Positions 25,401 to 33,956 of a DNA stretch of 64,000 nucleotides are shown piece by piece. The translations under genes were made by a program, and so were the position numbers. The notes below the pieces were generated by a model. The model was not told the origin of the DNA. It searched no databases and worked only from the letters and a program-made list of their open reading frames with translations. The stretch covers positions 50,958,889 to 51,022,888 of the forward strand of contig NC_132928.1 of the NCBI RefSeq assembly GCF_047675955.1, read 5' to 3'. Source of the DNA: Chlorocebus sabaeus. Its lineage: Eukaryota; Chordata; Mammalia; Primates; Cercopithecidae. Within the stretch, counting starts at the first letter, position 1. Every line of letters begins with the position of its first letter.

Positions 25401-28400
25401 TATATTTCTACTAGACAGCACTGATCTCATATAAAGCAGCAATACAACTGTTGCAGTTCATTCAAAAGGAAAAAAATACACCTAAGGAGAAGACACGTGA
25501 ATTTTAGGTCAAAATACAATTTGTATAAAGAATTTCAATTTTTTGATTGTTTTTCAGGGAGGTGAAGAAATAAATATTTCTGGGTTTTTTTTTTTTTTTT
25601 TGCCATTTAAATACAAAAGTCATTTTCTATTTGTGCTTTATTTATAGAATATATTGTTCTTCTATTGCTAATCCAATGGTTCTATTTAGAAAGCCCTCTG
25701 CGGTATGGGAGAAAAGTTAGGAAAACACAGAATTGTGGAAATGATGGGAACTAAGAGATCATTGAGGCCTACCCCTTCATTTATAGGTACCAAACTTGAG
25801 ATACCAAGACAGTAAGTAACTCACTTGAAAATCACGGGACTAATACGATCTAAATCATGTAGGACATAAATGGAAACTCATAGTCATTACAGTGTTCAGG
25901 GCCACTACAGACTTGTATATATCACAATGAATACACTATATTTTGTTACTAAAAGAACTAAAAATGTATCTATTTTATAGTAGTGAATTTCAGGATTATC
26001 AATGACTTTGTTTGGAATACAAAATCACATTGAAATACTAGATAAGAGGTTAAAAAAAAAATCAGATTTGAGAGTCTGAAACCCAGTTCCACCACTTAGT
26101 TGTGTACCAAAGACAATGATCACTGTTTCCTCATCAGTAAAACAGAGATACCATCATACTCAGGATGTGAAAATGATAGGAACACTATACACACACCCCC
26201 ACCCAATGCTTATAGTGGACAGATGCATAATGCCAGTCCCTTTGTTTTCATTAGAAACAAATGATGTGCTTCTTGATCCTTTCTCTTCTCTCCAAAATGT
26301 CAATGTAGTCATATTATTAAGTCACAAAATAAAGATGTAAGGGAAAAGATTACTAGAGTTAGTGGTGAAACCCAGTTTCAAATTTCCATCTTCCCATCAA
26401 AAAGCTTCAAAGTAATAGGTAAATCATTCAGCTTCCCTAAGTCTATTTCCTCTAGTAAGTAATGGAGCCAAATCAATCAAAATGATTCAAATACAGTTGA
26501 CCTGTAAACAACACATGGGTCTACTTATACACGTATTTTCTTCCACCTCTACCACCCGAGATAGCAGAACAAATCTCTCTTCCTTCTCAGCCTACTAGAT
26601 GTGAGGATAATGAGGACAAAGACTTTGATGATGATCCGCTTCCACTTAATGAATAGTAAATACATTCTCTCTTCCTTATAATTTTCTTAGTAACATTTTC
26701 TCTCTAGTTTATTGTAAGAACTGAGTAATTAATACATATAACATAGAAAATATGCATTAGTTGATTGTTTATGTTACCAGTAAGGCTTTTGGTCAACAGC
26801 AGGCTATTTGAAATTAAGTTTGTGGGGAATCAAGTTATAGAAAGAGTTTTCACTGAGCAAGGGTCAGTGCTCCCAACCTCCACTTTGTTCAAGGGTCAAG
26901 TATAGGCCCATCTGTGACTCAATAATGTACTGCTATGAATGCTACATGGGTTTCTGAGGCCCAAATAGTATGTAGATAAGTTACAACACAAGCTTTAAAC
27001 ATTTTAAAATTAATATGAAGTATAATTTGACATTTCTAATACACATTAATTTGAGATTGATCGTTTTCTTTATTTAAAAGGAACATTCTCAAAACTACTT
27101 ACATCTGGTTGAATAGCTTTAAATACTGGAACATCCATTAATGTTATCTGACCCTGAAATATAAAGTAAAAATGATAATTTCTTCTTTGGAATCCAATAC
27201 CATAACACGTAACCTAAATTAAAATTATATTCTATACTAAAATATTACCGAATACTCAATTTTATAAGGGCTTATGGAAAATAAAATTTAACCCCTGTAC
27301 CATTAAATAGAATTATTTCTAATTATCTCATGCCTATTTGTATTTTCTTGGAAGATAAATTGTGTAAAGTTAAAAAATAAAAATAATTTTAAAAATTTGG
27401 ACAGTCACATTAAATTATAATCAAAAAATAAAAACCAGGTAAGTTCATGTAGCAGTGTTCTTGTTATGATGATTAAATTACAGCTCCTCAAACAGTGGTA
27501 TAAAATCAGATATTACTAAAAAGGTTTTCTTCCTAACTTAAAAAAAAAATAATGAAACTACACTAAAGCCAACATTATATCTAAAAGCTTTATATGCTAT
27601 GGACCTATCCCACTTATGGCTACAGATATAAAACAAAATTCAACACTGTCAAGGAATAATATGCTATGACCAAGCACAGTTTATCTCTGGAATGCAGGAA
27701 CGGTTTAACATTAGGAAATCAATATATTCTGTTAACAAATTAAAGGAGAATGAGAAAACAAATTTATATTAAGAAACAAATGTTTTTCTAGATACCTTTC
27801 ATCCAACAACACCTTCACATTTCATTTTTCAATTTTTTAATTAAAAAAAAACCATAAAAATGTTTCTTAGATATGTCAATAAAATATAGTTGGCTTAGAG
27901 AAATGGTATAGAGGGATGAAAGCAATTACCATAATGGTAAATACATATTGCTACTTACCAAATTGAAGTGTAACTTATAAAGCTGTCCTTAAAAAAAATA
28001 TACAGCTTTTCTTACTTTTCCCACTTCATCCCTCTGTTTGCTCCACAGCTGTACCATCTTTCCCAATAATTCCCATATCCAGCTTTTTAAAAGCCATCTC
28101 TTTTGCTGGACCTACAAATTCTAACTCAATAGCACCAACGTGTAAATTATGTGCAAAACTGGAGAAGGCAGAGGTAGGAGGCTTACCGCATATTCTTCTG
28201 GTGTAACCTTAAGAACATCAAATACCACAGCATCAAAGCTTTTCTTCAACTCAGAACCTTTGTCACTTAAGGATTCAGAGCTGCTACTTTTCTGTTAAAG
28301 TGAAAGAAAATGCAGCCTTTTTAATCCTGTCTCGATATTCATAAGTGACAGAAACTAGACTGGCCTTAAAAACTGAGAAAACAAAACAGTAGGTTAACAA

Positions 28401-31400
28401 ATGCTGCAGAAAAGCTGAGCAGAATATGCTGCTTAGTTGTTAGAGTACCAGATAAAGGGTCGGATAACTTGAAATCTAAAACTGTGACTTTCAATTTTTA
28501 GGTTCTTGAATGAGTTATTTTCTTGTGTGTCAGTTTCCTCATCCTGACAACCTATCATTTCCTATAGAAATAAATGATTTTTAACTAGTTCAATGATTCT
28601 CAAATAAGGTAAAGGGAAGTCAGGGGAGAAGGCTATACACCTATTTAAAATTTTTAAAACTAATTTTTAGTAAGAAAAAGACAAATTAGCTTTATAACAT
28701 AAGTCATCAGAAAATATTCAGAATGCTGTTAATTACAGAGTTACACATAATCCATTCTTAGTTATGTGATCTGTCTGTGATAGTACAATTAATACTATTC
28801 TACCTATTATATTACAAATTTAAGTTTTCCCTGCTTAAAAATTACTGTTTCAAGTTTGAATATGCTGTGGCTATAGGCAGAATTAACGGTGGATTTTGGC
28901 CCTGAAAATCTTATTACTGTTAAAAATTTTCCACTTCGTCTGTGCCATGACATAATAATATATTCTGTATCAGTTGGCTAAATTCAGAGGAACATCAATA
29001 TGAGAATATTTAGATCAGGCTCTTTTAAATGGTGGTAGGATATGAGGCTACAGATAACAGCAAAAAAATAAACCAAAGTTTCAATTAGCACAGTACACAG
29101 ATCAACCTACTAGCTATTATATATTAGTTTTAAGCACTTGTCATTATGCCTCATTTTTGCTTTTCCTCTCTTTTAGTAGCAGCTAAATACTAAATATCGA
29201 GCCATGATCATTACAAAGAAAGGGATCTGTCATTAACTTTGAAAAATTCTCAACTATTATTACTTCAAATATTTCTTCTGCTTCTTTCTCCTGTCCTTCT
29301 GGTGTTCCATTATGCATATGCTACACCTTTTGTCACTGTCCCACAGTCCTGGGCTATTCTGTTCCTTTTTTTTTTTTCATTCTATTTTCTCTTTGCATTT
29401 CAGTTTGGGAAGTTTTACTGACATGTCTTCCAGCTCACTGATTCTTTCCTTGGCTGTCTACTGGTCACCAGTCTACTGGTACTGGTTAGCTCACCAAAGG
29501 CATTCTTCATTTTTGTCACAGTGCTTTTGAATTCTAGCATTTCTTTTAGATTCTTAATAGTTTCAATATCCCTGTCTATATTATCCATTTGTTCTCGCAT
29601 GTTATACGCTTTTTTCCATTAGAGCCTTTGGCATATTAATGACAGTTATTTTAACTCCCAGTCTGATAATTGCGGAATCTCTGCCATATGAGAGTGGTTC
29701 TGTTGCTTGATTTATCTCTTCAAATTGTGTTTTTTTCCTTGCCTTTTAGCATGGCTTGTAATTTTTTGTTGAAAGCTAGAAATGGTACATTGGGTAACAG
29801 GAACTCAGGTTGAATAGGCCTTTACTACTGTTCAGGGTTTACTTTTTATCATGCTAGGCATTATACTGTGCTTATAATTTGGTATTGTTATAGGTGTCTG
29901 AGTCTTCAATTTCCTCTAGTATCCTTATTTTTTTATCCTCTGTTGTCTTTGGGTTTCCCTAGAAATCCCTTCTTAGTTTCAGCCTTGCAGTTCTTTCAGC
30001 TGAAATCTTAGTATTATACAGAAGCCTTGCTGATGTGGTGGGGGTAGGCAGAGTATGTGTGTGTATTTGAGGGGTTGCTGGGGAGAGAGTGTCCTATAGT
30101 CCTATTATTCGGTTTTAGTCTTTCACTGAGTGTGTCCCCAGACTGTGAACTTCACAAATGCTTCTCTGTCCCCCTGGCTCTGCTTAGGTGAGACAGGAAG
30201 TCTGGAAGGGCTTGAAGTTGAGGCTTTTTCCTCTCCCAAGTGAGTTAGGCTCTGGTGAAGTAGTTTCCCTTGAGGGCAGGTGGAGAACAGAATGCTCTGG
30301 GCATATTTCAATATGGTTACTTTCTATCTGGGTGTATTTCAAAATGGCTATTTCTTTCCTCCCCCTGCTAGAAGGAGAAGGGAATTTTTTTCTGTCTTTA
30401 CTGTGAGAAGCTTGTGGGCATCTTAGAGATAATAAAAATCAGAAAAGTAGAGGGTGAGAAGAAGCCAAGACTGGACCCCCAAGGAGTTTTTAACTCTCAA
30501 GCTAGTCCACACACAGTCTCCAGCAGTTCATCAATTAGGGTTTACGTGGCTCCACTGACTTCTGCTCCTGTAAGCTGTGATTCTCTATTTGCCTATCTCT
30601 CCAGGTTTCAGGGCATCACTGTTAAATGTGCTCTGTGATAGCAATTCTCTGATAGAGCTAAGAGGAGTTATTGATTTTCAGTTTGTTTAGCTTTTTTCCA
30701 ATTGTGAGGACAGGAGTGATGAATTCTAAGCTCTTTACAAATTCAAGCAGAAACCTGAATTCCAGTGAATGAATCCAAGCAGAAACCTCAATAAAGCAGA
30801 AACCTCATAAATAAAATGGAGTTTCACTTCTTGTGTTTAATCTCTGTAACTATGACTAGTTTATAGTATGTCAACAATATTATTTTATGTCCCAAAACTA
30901 ATACAAAATTTTATTCATAATGTTAAGTATTCAAATAGACATCAGTTAAGCAGTATACACTAATCCAATAGCTGTCCAAATAACTAGACGCATTCTGTCA
31001 GGTGAACACATGAATCATAAACATAAATCAGTAATTTTCTCCAAGTTTTTAACTCAGCCAAGTTAGTAAATCATCATGACAATTTTATTGCTTATCAAAA
31101 AGAATGAACACTTCTCTTTTTTCCTTCTTAATGCCATTAGAGGCTTAAAAAATTACTAGTGTGCATTTTGACGTGCTTCCCTAATACCAGTAATAAATTG
31201 GTAATGATAAGACACAATGCAATAATGTCCACCAGGAGAAGAGCAGTAATTCATTCAAGGCATGACTCAAAAACTACTGATACTTCTAAATGTCTGAAAA
31301 CAAGTTCACTGTAATTCTCCTACTAACAGAAACTTCAAACACAGGTTAAATATAAAAGGTAATGAGAAAGGATAAGTCAGCCAACCAAGATAAAGTATTT

Positions 31401-33956
31401 TATCCATTCTGTAAACTTATCACTTCTATAAGAAATTTGTACTTTGATGTTACTAGATCTGTATTTTAAGAGAAGGTGGAAGAATACAAAATTTTAATTT
31501 TATTTTCTTGCCACAATAAATGGACAATTTAAAGGGTGGTAAGTAATTTAAGTAATTCATTCTTACTTTACATCTGCTAATTATACTACTCTGAAGCCTG
31601 GTGTAATTAATTCACTTTTAGTAAAGTCAACAGAATTGTTTGTACAAGTGAATGACCTATTTTATTTAACAAATATTTGTATTCTGCTTCCTATGATACT
31701 AGAACAGGTATTTCTGAATAGTTAAAAATATACACATATATACATATATGTAACATATTCAAGAAATATGGTTACAAATATATGAAGAAAACAAACATAC
31801 ATTACAAACATATATATAAATATAATCCTATTGTTGTAAATATAAAAAAGCTATGTATAAATTTACGGAAAAAATTATAGAAAGAGATTTTTCTAAGTGA
31901 CAGTTTTAAAAACAGGAAAGCTCCCATCTGTTTAAGGGATTAGGAAAAGCTTTATTAAAAGCATAGCATTTGAAATATGTTTGAAAGACAAAATGTTTTG
32001 TGTGTGCAGTGATGGGGAGGGGACACACCAGAATGGGAAGAAAAATTCCAGCTAGAAAAATTGGTATAGGCAAAGTTATGACAGAAGAAGGAAAATGTAA
32101 TAGTTTATACAGACACCAGCAAATGTAGTATTCTCTCATTAGACTGTAAAGTTTCAAGTAGAGGACGAGTAGGGGTTAAATCCAAAAATTTGGGGCCATT
32201 TTGAAGAAAGTCTTGAATAAAAGGCTGAGTGACCATTTGAATTTAATTAGTAGGCAATGAGGAACCACAGACAGTTTTGGGAAAAGATAAAGTTTAAGAG
32301 TTGTATTTTAAGAATACTAATCTTAAATTTCAGTCGAAGGACCAGAAACAACAGAAAATCTAAGTGCAATACCAAATATAAGGCCATGGCACTAATCTAG
32401 ACAAGAAATAATAAATGACCAAGCTAAGATGGTAGTACAGTAACAGAAATAAGGAGAAAAGTACTGGATCCCAGAGATAAAGCACAGTGGACAGGCTCTA
32501 AGATAGCTGCTAAAGATCTCTATCTCTTGGTATTCTCACCCCTGTGTGATCCTCTCCCCTTGAGTGTGGGCAGAACCTGTGACTTGTTTCTAATCAGCAG
32601 AATATGGAAAATGAGATGTCACTTCCATGAATACATTATATAAGATTGTAACTTCTGTCTTGCTAGTGGACTCTCTCTGCTATGATGAGACAATGGTTGT
32701 GGTGGGCAAAACAAAGTTAATTAACAACACATCGGCTGGGTGCAGTGGCTCACGTCTGTAATCCCAGGACTTTGGGAGGCCAAGGCAGGTGGACCACCTG
32801 ATGTCAAAAGTTCAAGACCAGCCTGACCAACATGATAAAAACCCCATCTCTACTAAAAATACAAAACTTAGCCAGGTGTAGTGGCAAGCGCCTGTAATCC
32901 CAGCTACTGGGGAGGCTGAGGCAGGAGAATTGCTTGAACCCGGGAGGCAGAGGTTGCAGAAGGCCAAGATTGTACCACTGCACTCCAGCCTGGGCGACGA
33001 AAGCAAAACTCTGTCTTAAACCCCCCCCCACAAAAAAACCACACATCTAAAGATTTAAACTTAGATGGCTATGGAAATGTGATGCTATTAATGTAAGTTA
33101 GATAAAAGGCTTGGACTATTTTCTTTACAGTTGTGGAGCAGAACAGTAATAAGAAATTTGATATTGTGGACATTACAAATGTCTGGTCCATCAAAAATGC
33201 TTAATAAAATTCATGAGGGAAGCCAGGACTAGAGATAAAAATAAATAATCTACATAAGAAAAACAACGGAAACCATAGACTTAGAATATTTTCAGTGATA
33301 TCAAGGCCTAAGTAACTGGCTGGGGCAAAATGGAGCCCATTTTGGAATGGAGTTGAGGCTATTAAAGAACTTTGAGGTCAAGGTGTTAAAGGGTCATAAA
33401 CATTATTCTCATCCAATATACTAAGAGAAAAATAAAGGAAAAATAAAGAAGAAATATAGAAGCCAGATGCTAAAGTTACTAAGGAAAGCAGGCAAGTTCT
33501 CTAGATCTATATACAAAGAAAAAAAAGAAGAAAGTTGGGGCAAAAATACAATCATAATATATTCACTAGAGGTGTGAGCATCTAGTTCAGTCTTCACATC
33601 TCCATCTTAAACGCTAAACTTTAACCCAAGAACCAAATATTTCTTTTAAAAATAAAGAGTTTTATGAGTTACCATTATTTGCCATTATTTTTCAAATATC
33701 TTAAGTAGATAAGGATTAAGTATATCTATGACGCACAGCAAACATATGAATCACTAAAGTAAAAGTTAAAATGTGTACTTCTGCACATGTACTTCTGCAC
33801 TAAATGCACTTCTGATTTAAGTATGTGAACAAACATAATGCTTGAAAACTTAGAAAGCCAGGTAAGAAAGTTTATACCTAAGCTTCTTAAATATCTTACC
33901 TCAGAAGCAGTAGCTGCAATATTGACATTGCTTGCCTGCCCGTTCATTAGGTCCAT
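2325..33956 (-). CDS. RALGPS2: RALGPS2, 5' coding part (five exons, spliced)
   Basis: RALGPS2 is a guanine-nucleotide exchange factor for Ral GTPases: an N-terminal CDC25-homology RasGEF domain, a proline-rich SH3-binding stretch and a C-terminal PH domain that recruits it to membranes (family knowledge). The window shows its first 129 codons on the minus strand: 33956..33900, 28291..28187, 27153..27103, 6148..6065 and 2414..2325. Each exon is bounded by AG and GT, the joined reading frame is open, and the translation matches my recollection of RALGPS2 (MDLMNGQ..., SFDAVVFDVLKVTPEEYA, GQITLMDVPVFKAIQPD, ELSSCGWNKKEKYSS, VSFWVVREILHAQTL). Only the N-terminal tail and the start of the GEF domain are here; catalytic-core and PH exons lie before position 1. 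Introns are about 5.6, 1.0, 21.0 and 3.7 kb. RALGPS1 is the close paralogue, but the N-terminus fits RALGPS2 better. Confidence 0.93.
2415..3235. other. RALGPS2 intron, no recognised feature
   Basis: AT-rich intron with short A- and T-runs (A-run at 3185-3201). No repeat family recognised. Confidence 0.5.
3236..3355. repeat. AT-rich degenerate tandem repeat (attcaaatat units) with hairpin
   Basis: Units of about 10-17 bp built on 'tattcaaat' are repeated for ~110 bp. At 3295-3316 the arms tattcaaat and atttgaata flank a 4-nt loop. Confidence 0.75.
3377..3408. repeat. Perfect 12-bp inverted repeat
   Basis: Arms aatttaattaag (3377-3388) and cttaattaaatt (3397-3408) enclose the 8-nt loop ttcaccaa. 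It lies directly after the AT-rich tandem tract. Confidence 0.85.
3446..3744 (-). repeat. Alu (older, J/S-like)
   Basis: This is a full dimer in antisense, from the T-rich start to cacctggcc. A target duplication around gatttg flanks it. Confidence 0.9.
3765..3893 (-). repeat. Free left Alu monomer (FLAM-like)
   Basis: A single Alu arm in antisense, with a T-rich start, 'tgttgcccaagctggtcttg' and 'cactgcacctggc'. It lacks a second arm. Confidence 0.7.
3894..4695. other. RALGPS2 intron, no recognised feature
   Basis: Unique-looking intron. Overlapping short ORFs on both strands have no recognisable product. Confidence 0.5.
4696..5018 (+). repeat. AluY with target-site duplication
   Basis: A near-intact AluY (diagnostic 'gagatcgagaccatcctgg' and 'gaatggcgtgaacccgggag') spans 4707-5009 with a 22-A tail. 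The duplicated target aagaatttgta is at 4696-4706 and 5008-5018. Confidence 0.95.
5019..5321 (+). repeat. AluJ
   Basis: A diverged full-length Alu abuts the AluY duplication. The younger AluY appears to have landed at the older copy's 5' edge. Confidence 0.9.
5390..6060 (+). repeat. A-rich LINE ORF1-like relic (L1M/HAL1-like), low certainty
   Basis: A-rich plus strand with scattered ORF1-like text (e.g. 'actgaaatgtacatctgagg', 'gagatactggctgaaaat'). The long minus-strand frame across 5391-5831 is a shadow of this A-rich composition. The relic stops at the ELSSCG exon donor. Confidence 0.4.
6065..6148 (-). CDS. RALGPS2: RALGPS2 coding exon 4 (ELSSCGWNKK...RRFNH)
   Basis: This exon is 84 nt (28 codons), phase 0 at both ends. 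The acceptor is TTTCCAG|GAGCTT and the donor AATCAT|GTGAGT. It encodes ELSSCGWNKKEKYSSAPNAV followed by AFTRRFNH; the FTRRFNH...W motif is typical of CDC25-homology domains (compare F..RFN.v..WV). It sits about 21 kb from the preceding exon, in a repeat-filled intron. Confidence 0.93.
6149..6850. other. RALGPS2 intron, no recognised feature
   Basis: Unique-looking intron sequence upstream of the ELSSCG exon acceptor; no recognised family. Confidence 0.5.
6851..7141 (-). repeat. AluJ
   Basis: Antisense full dimer, strongly diverged. The short duplication tatggtagt flanks it (6842-6850 and about 7142-7150). Confidence 0.9.
7270..8800 (+). repeat. HAL1/L1M-like LINE relic
   Basis: The text around 7860-8110 ('gaattctatatccaacatga', 'gacatgaacatctcagaga', 'gaccc aggaaactgaag') follows the ORF1-downstream region of HAL1/old L1. 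An A-rich 3' end with 'cttcaataaaatctta' lies at 8740-8760. The copy is decayed with no intact ORF. Confidence 0.6.
8800..9115 (-). repeat. L2 LINE relic, antisense
   Basis: 'tgatagcgattcaagacatt' and then 'tttcttccttgagcaactga', 'gatagggaatactgagggga' resemble the reverse complement of the L2 ORF2 region. Confidence 0.55.
9116..9585. other. RALGPS2 intron, no recognised feature
   Basis: AT-rich, no recognised element. Confidence 0.45.
9586..9832 (-). repeat. L1M 3'-region relic, antisense
   Basis: 'gaggtcaaagcgtatgaacc', 'gtcaaaccgccctcctgaaa' and 'atttacactcccacgagaa' are the reverse complement of a conserved stretch near the end of old L1 ORF2. Confidence 0.6.
9834..10818 (+). mobile_element. 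Tigger1 DNA transposon, internally deleted
   Basis: The 5' terminal inverted repeat (agttgacccttgaacaacat) opens at 9835. The 5' non-coding part and the first ~40 codons of the pogo-type transposase follow (to about 10555). The sequence then jumps to the 3' non-coding region and a decayed 3' terminal repeat near 10760-10817. The DNA-binding start survives only in part and the catalytic core is missing, so the copy is immobile. Confidence 0.85.
10874..10926. repeat. Two adjacent perfect hairpins
   Basis: Hairpin 1: tgaatcag (10874-10881) and ctgattca (10890-10897), loop 8 nt. Hairpin 2: ctgtatcagaaa (10900-10911) and tttctgatacag (10915-10926), loop 3 nt. Only two bases separate them. Confidence 0.85.
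11045..11084 (+). repeat. (TCCC)n microsatellite
   Basis: About eight 'ccct' units in a pyrimidine tract, just upstream of the antisense Tigger1 fragment. Confidence 0.9.
11088..11225 (-). mobile_element. Tigger1 transposase fragment, antisense
   Basis: This closely matches 12732-12868 of the next Tigger1: both encode, on the minus strand, the segment MKEIVDIAKK...DMDLGKIQELI...TPEELTKDD. It is an isolated piece without terminal repeats. Confidence 0.85.
11226..11669. other. Intron; contains (TTA)n at 11514-11533
   Basis: Only a short TTA/ATT microsatellite stands out; the rest is unrecognised. Confidence 0.5.
11670..11911 (+). repeat. 3'-truncated AluS without A-tail but with a target-site duplication
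   Basis: The Alu runs from ggctgggcac at 11681 to about 11899, stopping within 'gaggtagaggtt', so the last ~60 bp and the A-tail are missing. Both sides carry aagattgggaa (11670-11680 and 11901-11911). Confidence 0.85.
12251..14283 (-). pseudogene. Tigger1 transposase pseudogene
   Basis: Broken reading frames for a CENP-B/pogo-type transposase can be followed from 14283 down to 12251. Visible pieces are the N-terminal HTH (SAAAVVYHFKINESNVRTIV), the EFTGFMIEPVKEIMKEIVDM segment (12860-12950) and the C-terminal tail. Several stops, frameshifts and an Alu insertion make it non-functional. Confidence 0.8.
13488..13782 (+). repeat. AluS inside the Tigger1
   Basis: A full dimer with an acaacaacaac tail, flanked by aaaaacttgtt / aaaaactcgtt. 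It is missing part of the left arm ('gtggcttgtaatcccagc'). Confidence 0.9.
14927..15320 (+). repeat. L1ME-type 3' end
   Basis: 'gtggctgccagggttaaggg', 'atagttctgtatcttgattg' and 'tttcctggttttgatattgt' mark the 3' UTR of an L1ME/L1MC-class element. It ends in 'ctcaaaataaaaagttaaaa'. Confidence 0.8.
15321..17101. other. 1.8 kb of intron with no recognised repeat
   Basis: The longest repeat-free stretch on this side of the window. I see no ORF, exon or family resemblance. Confidence 0.5.
17102..17407 (+). repeat. AluS
   Basis: Full-length dimer with a caaacaaacaaa tail. Confidence 0.93.
17612..17917 (-). repeat. AluS
   Basis: Antisense dimer, ttttgttgttttgttttg start, ending ccaccacgcctagcc; duplication around taaaac. 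Confidence 0.93.
18120..18990 (+). pseudogene. Decayed C2H2 zinc-finger sequence (ZNF relic)
   Basis: From 18159 the plus strand reads RVHSEEKPY-stop-CNECSNAF-stop-RNTSFIEHQRIY, that is an HxEKPY linker, a C-x2-C pair and an H-x3-(H to Y) pair of a Kruppel finger. At about 18330-18366 it reads HERTHTGEKPYK, another canonical linker. Further finger-like pieces (QKRNHIEENYVYKKRGKTL; GKTSALFQHWKIHT) follow between 18758 and 18920. Stops and frameshifts disable it, and an Alu with a 24-bp target duplication splits it. I see no KRAB box, introns or poly(A) tail, so whether it is a retrocopy or a duplicated fragment is open. Confidence 0.75.
18389..18756 (+). repeat. AluS inside the ZNF relic, 24-bp target duplication
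   Basis: The Alu body is 18413-18732 with a ggaaaagg-type purine tail. The perfect 24-bp duplication is at 18389-18412 and 18733-18756. Confidence 0.93.
19293..19446 (+). repeat. Alu left monomer with (AAAAC)n tail
   Basis: Only one Alu arm precedes eight to nine 'aaaac' units at 19399-19442. Confidence 0.85.
19447..21428. other. 2 kb of intron with no recognised repeat
   Basis: No exon or family is recognised. A purine-rich stretch lies at 20400-20500. On the minus strand 20373-20125 is an open but featureless frame. Confidence 0.45.
21429..21758 (+). repeat. AluJ
   Basis: Full dimer with an expanded middle A-rich linker (ccccccaccaaaaaaaaaga) and a caaaaacaaaaac tail. Confidence 0.92.
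22090..22515 (+). repeat. Old L1 3' end (L1ME-like)
   Basis: 'aatactggatggtggttacc' and 'taccttattatttactatgc', with an AT-rich 3' end, fit decayed L1ME. Confidence 0.5.
22607..22909 (+). repeat. AluJ
   Basis: Full dimer flanked by tattttgg on both sides. Confidence 0.92.
23130..24482 (+). repeat. L2 LINE, long sense copy split by an Alu
   Basis: Successive L2 landmarks appear in order: 'gtctaacaggcatgttaaag', 'caggccaaaaaccttggtgt', 'ctctaatggcttcccatctt', 'ttcaaggccctacaacatct', 'ctcctttaggtcttaacgca', 'ccatgagggcaggaatttta', and 'cagtaaatatttgttgaatc' at the 3' end. The reverse transcriptase frame is fully decayed. Confidence 0.85.
23656..23967 (+). repeat. AluS inside the L2
   Basis: Full dimer, A17 plus a purine tail; L2 text resumes with acttaaaacc after it. 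The flanks gagctacttaa / gagtgacttaa form an imperfect duplication. Confidence 0.93.
24500..25080 (-). repeat. L2 relic, antisense
   Basis: 'gagcaacaggaagccaaaga', 'gttttaagcagagcaatcat' and 'caggtcactgcaataactca' mirror L2 ORF2 in reverse. It lies next to the sense L2, forming an inverted pair. Confidence 0.6.
25160..25435 (+). repeat. MER-type interspersed repeat, family unresolved
   Basis: 'aatggctactccaaataaag', 'agcttagtggagaaaaaaga', 'atgtggctaccagaaaaca' and 'ctactagacagcactgatct' match a widespread old mammalian repeat that I cannot name with confidence. Confidence 0.55.
25436..26055. other. Intron, no recognised feature (T17 run at 25574)
   Basis: AT-rich; a weak old repeat may lie around 25750-25850 but cannot be assigned. 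Confidence 0.4.
26060..26210 (+). repeat. MIR-like SINE
   Basis: 'gaaacccagttccaccactt', 'agttgtgtacc', 'ctgtttcctcatcagtaaaa' follow the MIR core order. Confidence 0.65.
26375..26490 (+). repeat. MIR fragment
   Basis: A short MIR-like core: 'aggtaaatcattcagcttcc' followed by 'ctatttcctct'. Confidence 0.4.
26494..26905 (+). mobile_element. Tigger1 DNA transposon, internally deleted
   Basis: The left terminal repeat (cagttgacctgtaaacaaca) at 26494 is followed after only ~50 bp by the end of the transposase frame (gatgatccgcttccacttaa, stop) and the full 3' non-coding region. The right terminal repeat 'ttgttcaagggtcaagta' closes at about 26902. TA lies at both borders, as expected for this family. 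Confidence 0.88.
27103..27153 (-). CDS. RALGPS2: RALGPS2 coding exon 3 (GQITLMDVPVFKAIQPD)
   Basis: This is a 51-nt micro-exon, 17 codons, phase 0 at both ends. The acceptor is ATTTCAG|GGTCAG and the donor CCAGAT|GTAAGT, a near-consensus site. It encodes the part of the RasGEF fold that corresponds to the conserved 'LT..d...f..i.p.E' motif where CDC25 domains begin. The next exon starts with the E of this motif. Confidence 0.92.
27154..27550. other. Short RALGPS2 intron, left part, no recognised feature
   Basis: AT-rich sequence next to the 51-nt exon. Confidence 0.5.
27555..27790 (+). repeat. Old L1 ORF2 relic
   Basis: 'tttatctctggaatgcagga', 'cggtttaacattaggaaatc' and 'aatatattctgttaacaaat' resemble the L1 text 'cagggatgcaagg...caaatcaataaatgt'. 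It lies in the 1-kb intron between two short coding exons. Confidence 0.6.
28187..28291 (-). CDS. RALGPS2: RALGPS2 coding exon 2 (KSSSSESLSDK...TPEEYA)
   Basis: This exon is 105 nt (35 codons), phase 0 at both ends. The acceptor TTAACAG precedes AAAAGTAGC; the donor is GCG|GTAAGC. It encodes a serine/acid-rich linker followed by SFDAVVFDVLKVTPEEYA, which begins the CDC25-type RasGEF domain. The KSSSSES run looks like a phosphorylatable disordered segment (inference). Confidence 0.92.
28450..28580 (+). repeat. MIR-like fragment, weak
   Basis: 'ttcttgaatgagttattttc' then 'gtcagtttcctcatcctgac' fits the MIR core. Confidence 0.4.
28580..29190. other. RALGPS2 intron, no recognised feature
   Basis: AT-rich; nothing recognised. 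Confidence 0.5.
29190..30760 (-). repeat. Old L1 (L1M) relic, antisense
   Basis: 'gaagttttactgacatgtct', 'tccagctcactgattctttc' and 'tccctgtctatattatccat', then 'gtctgataattgcggaatct', correspond in reverse to the 5' UTR/ORF1 part of ancient L1M elements. No frame survives. Confidence 0.55.
30761..31890. other. RALGPS2 intron, no recognised feature
   Basis: AT-rich, with a tatacatata-type low-complexity patch at 31728-31830. Confidence 0.5.
31895..32480 (-). repeat. L2-like relic, antisense, weak
   Basis: The layout (minor matches such as 'ggcaaagttatgacagaaga', 'ggcaatgaggaaccacag', 'aatctagacaagaaataat') resembles antisense L2, strongly decayed. Confidence 0.4.
32490..32720 (+). repeat. 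MLT1-type MaLR LTR, 5' half
   Basis: 'ccttgagtgtgggcagaacc', 'tgtgacttgtttctaatcag', 'gatgtcacttccatgaatac' and 'aacttctgtcttgctagtgg' are the MLT1 LTR in order. The 3' half is missing. Confidence 0.75.
32733..33040 (+). repeat. AluS with a C9-interrupted tail
   Basis: Full dimer flanked by cacatc. The tail begins 'ttaaa', then a nine-C run (about 33020-33029) and 'acaaaaaaacc', an unusual mutation of an A-tail. Confidence 0.92.
33041..33899. other. RALGPS2 intron next to the first coding exon, no recognised feature
   Basis: Unrecognised AT-rich sequence. It includes a small 'tgtacttctgcac' direct duplication at 33775-33800. Confidence 0.5.

Noticed and set aside
33726..33956. 76-codon minus-strand ORF beginning MDLMNGQ
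   Set aside because: Only the first 19 codons are exonic; the rest (VRYLRS...) reads through the GTAAGA donor into intron.
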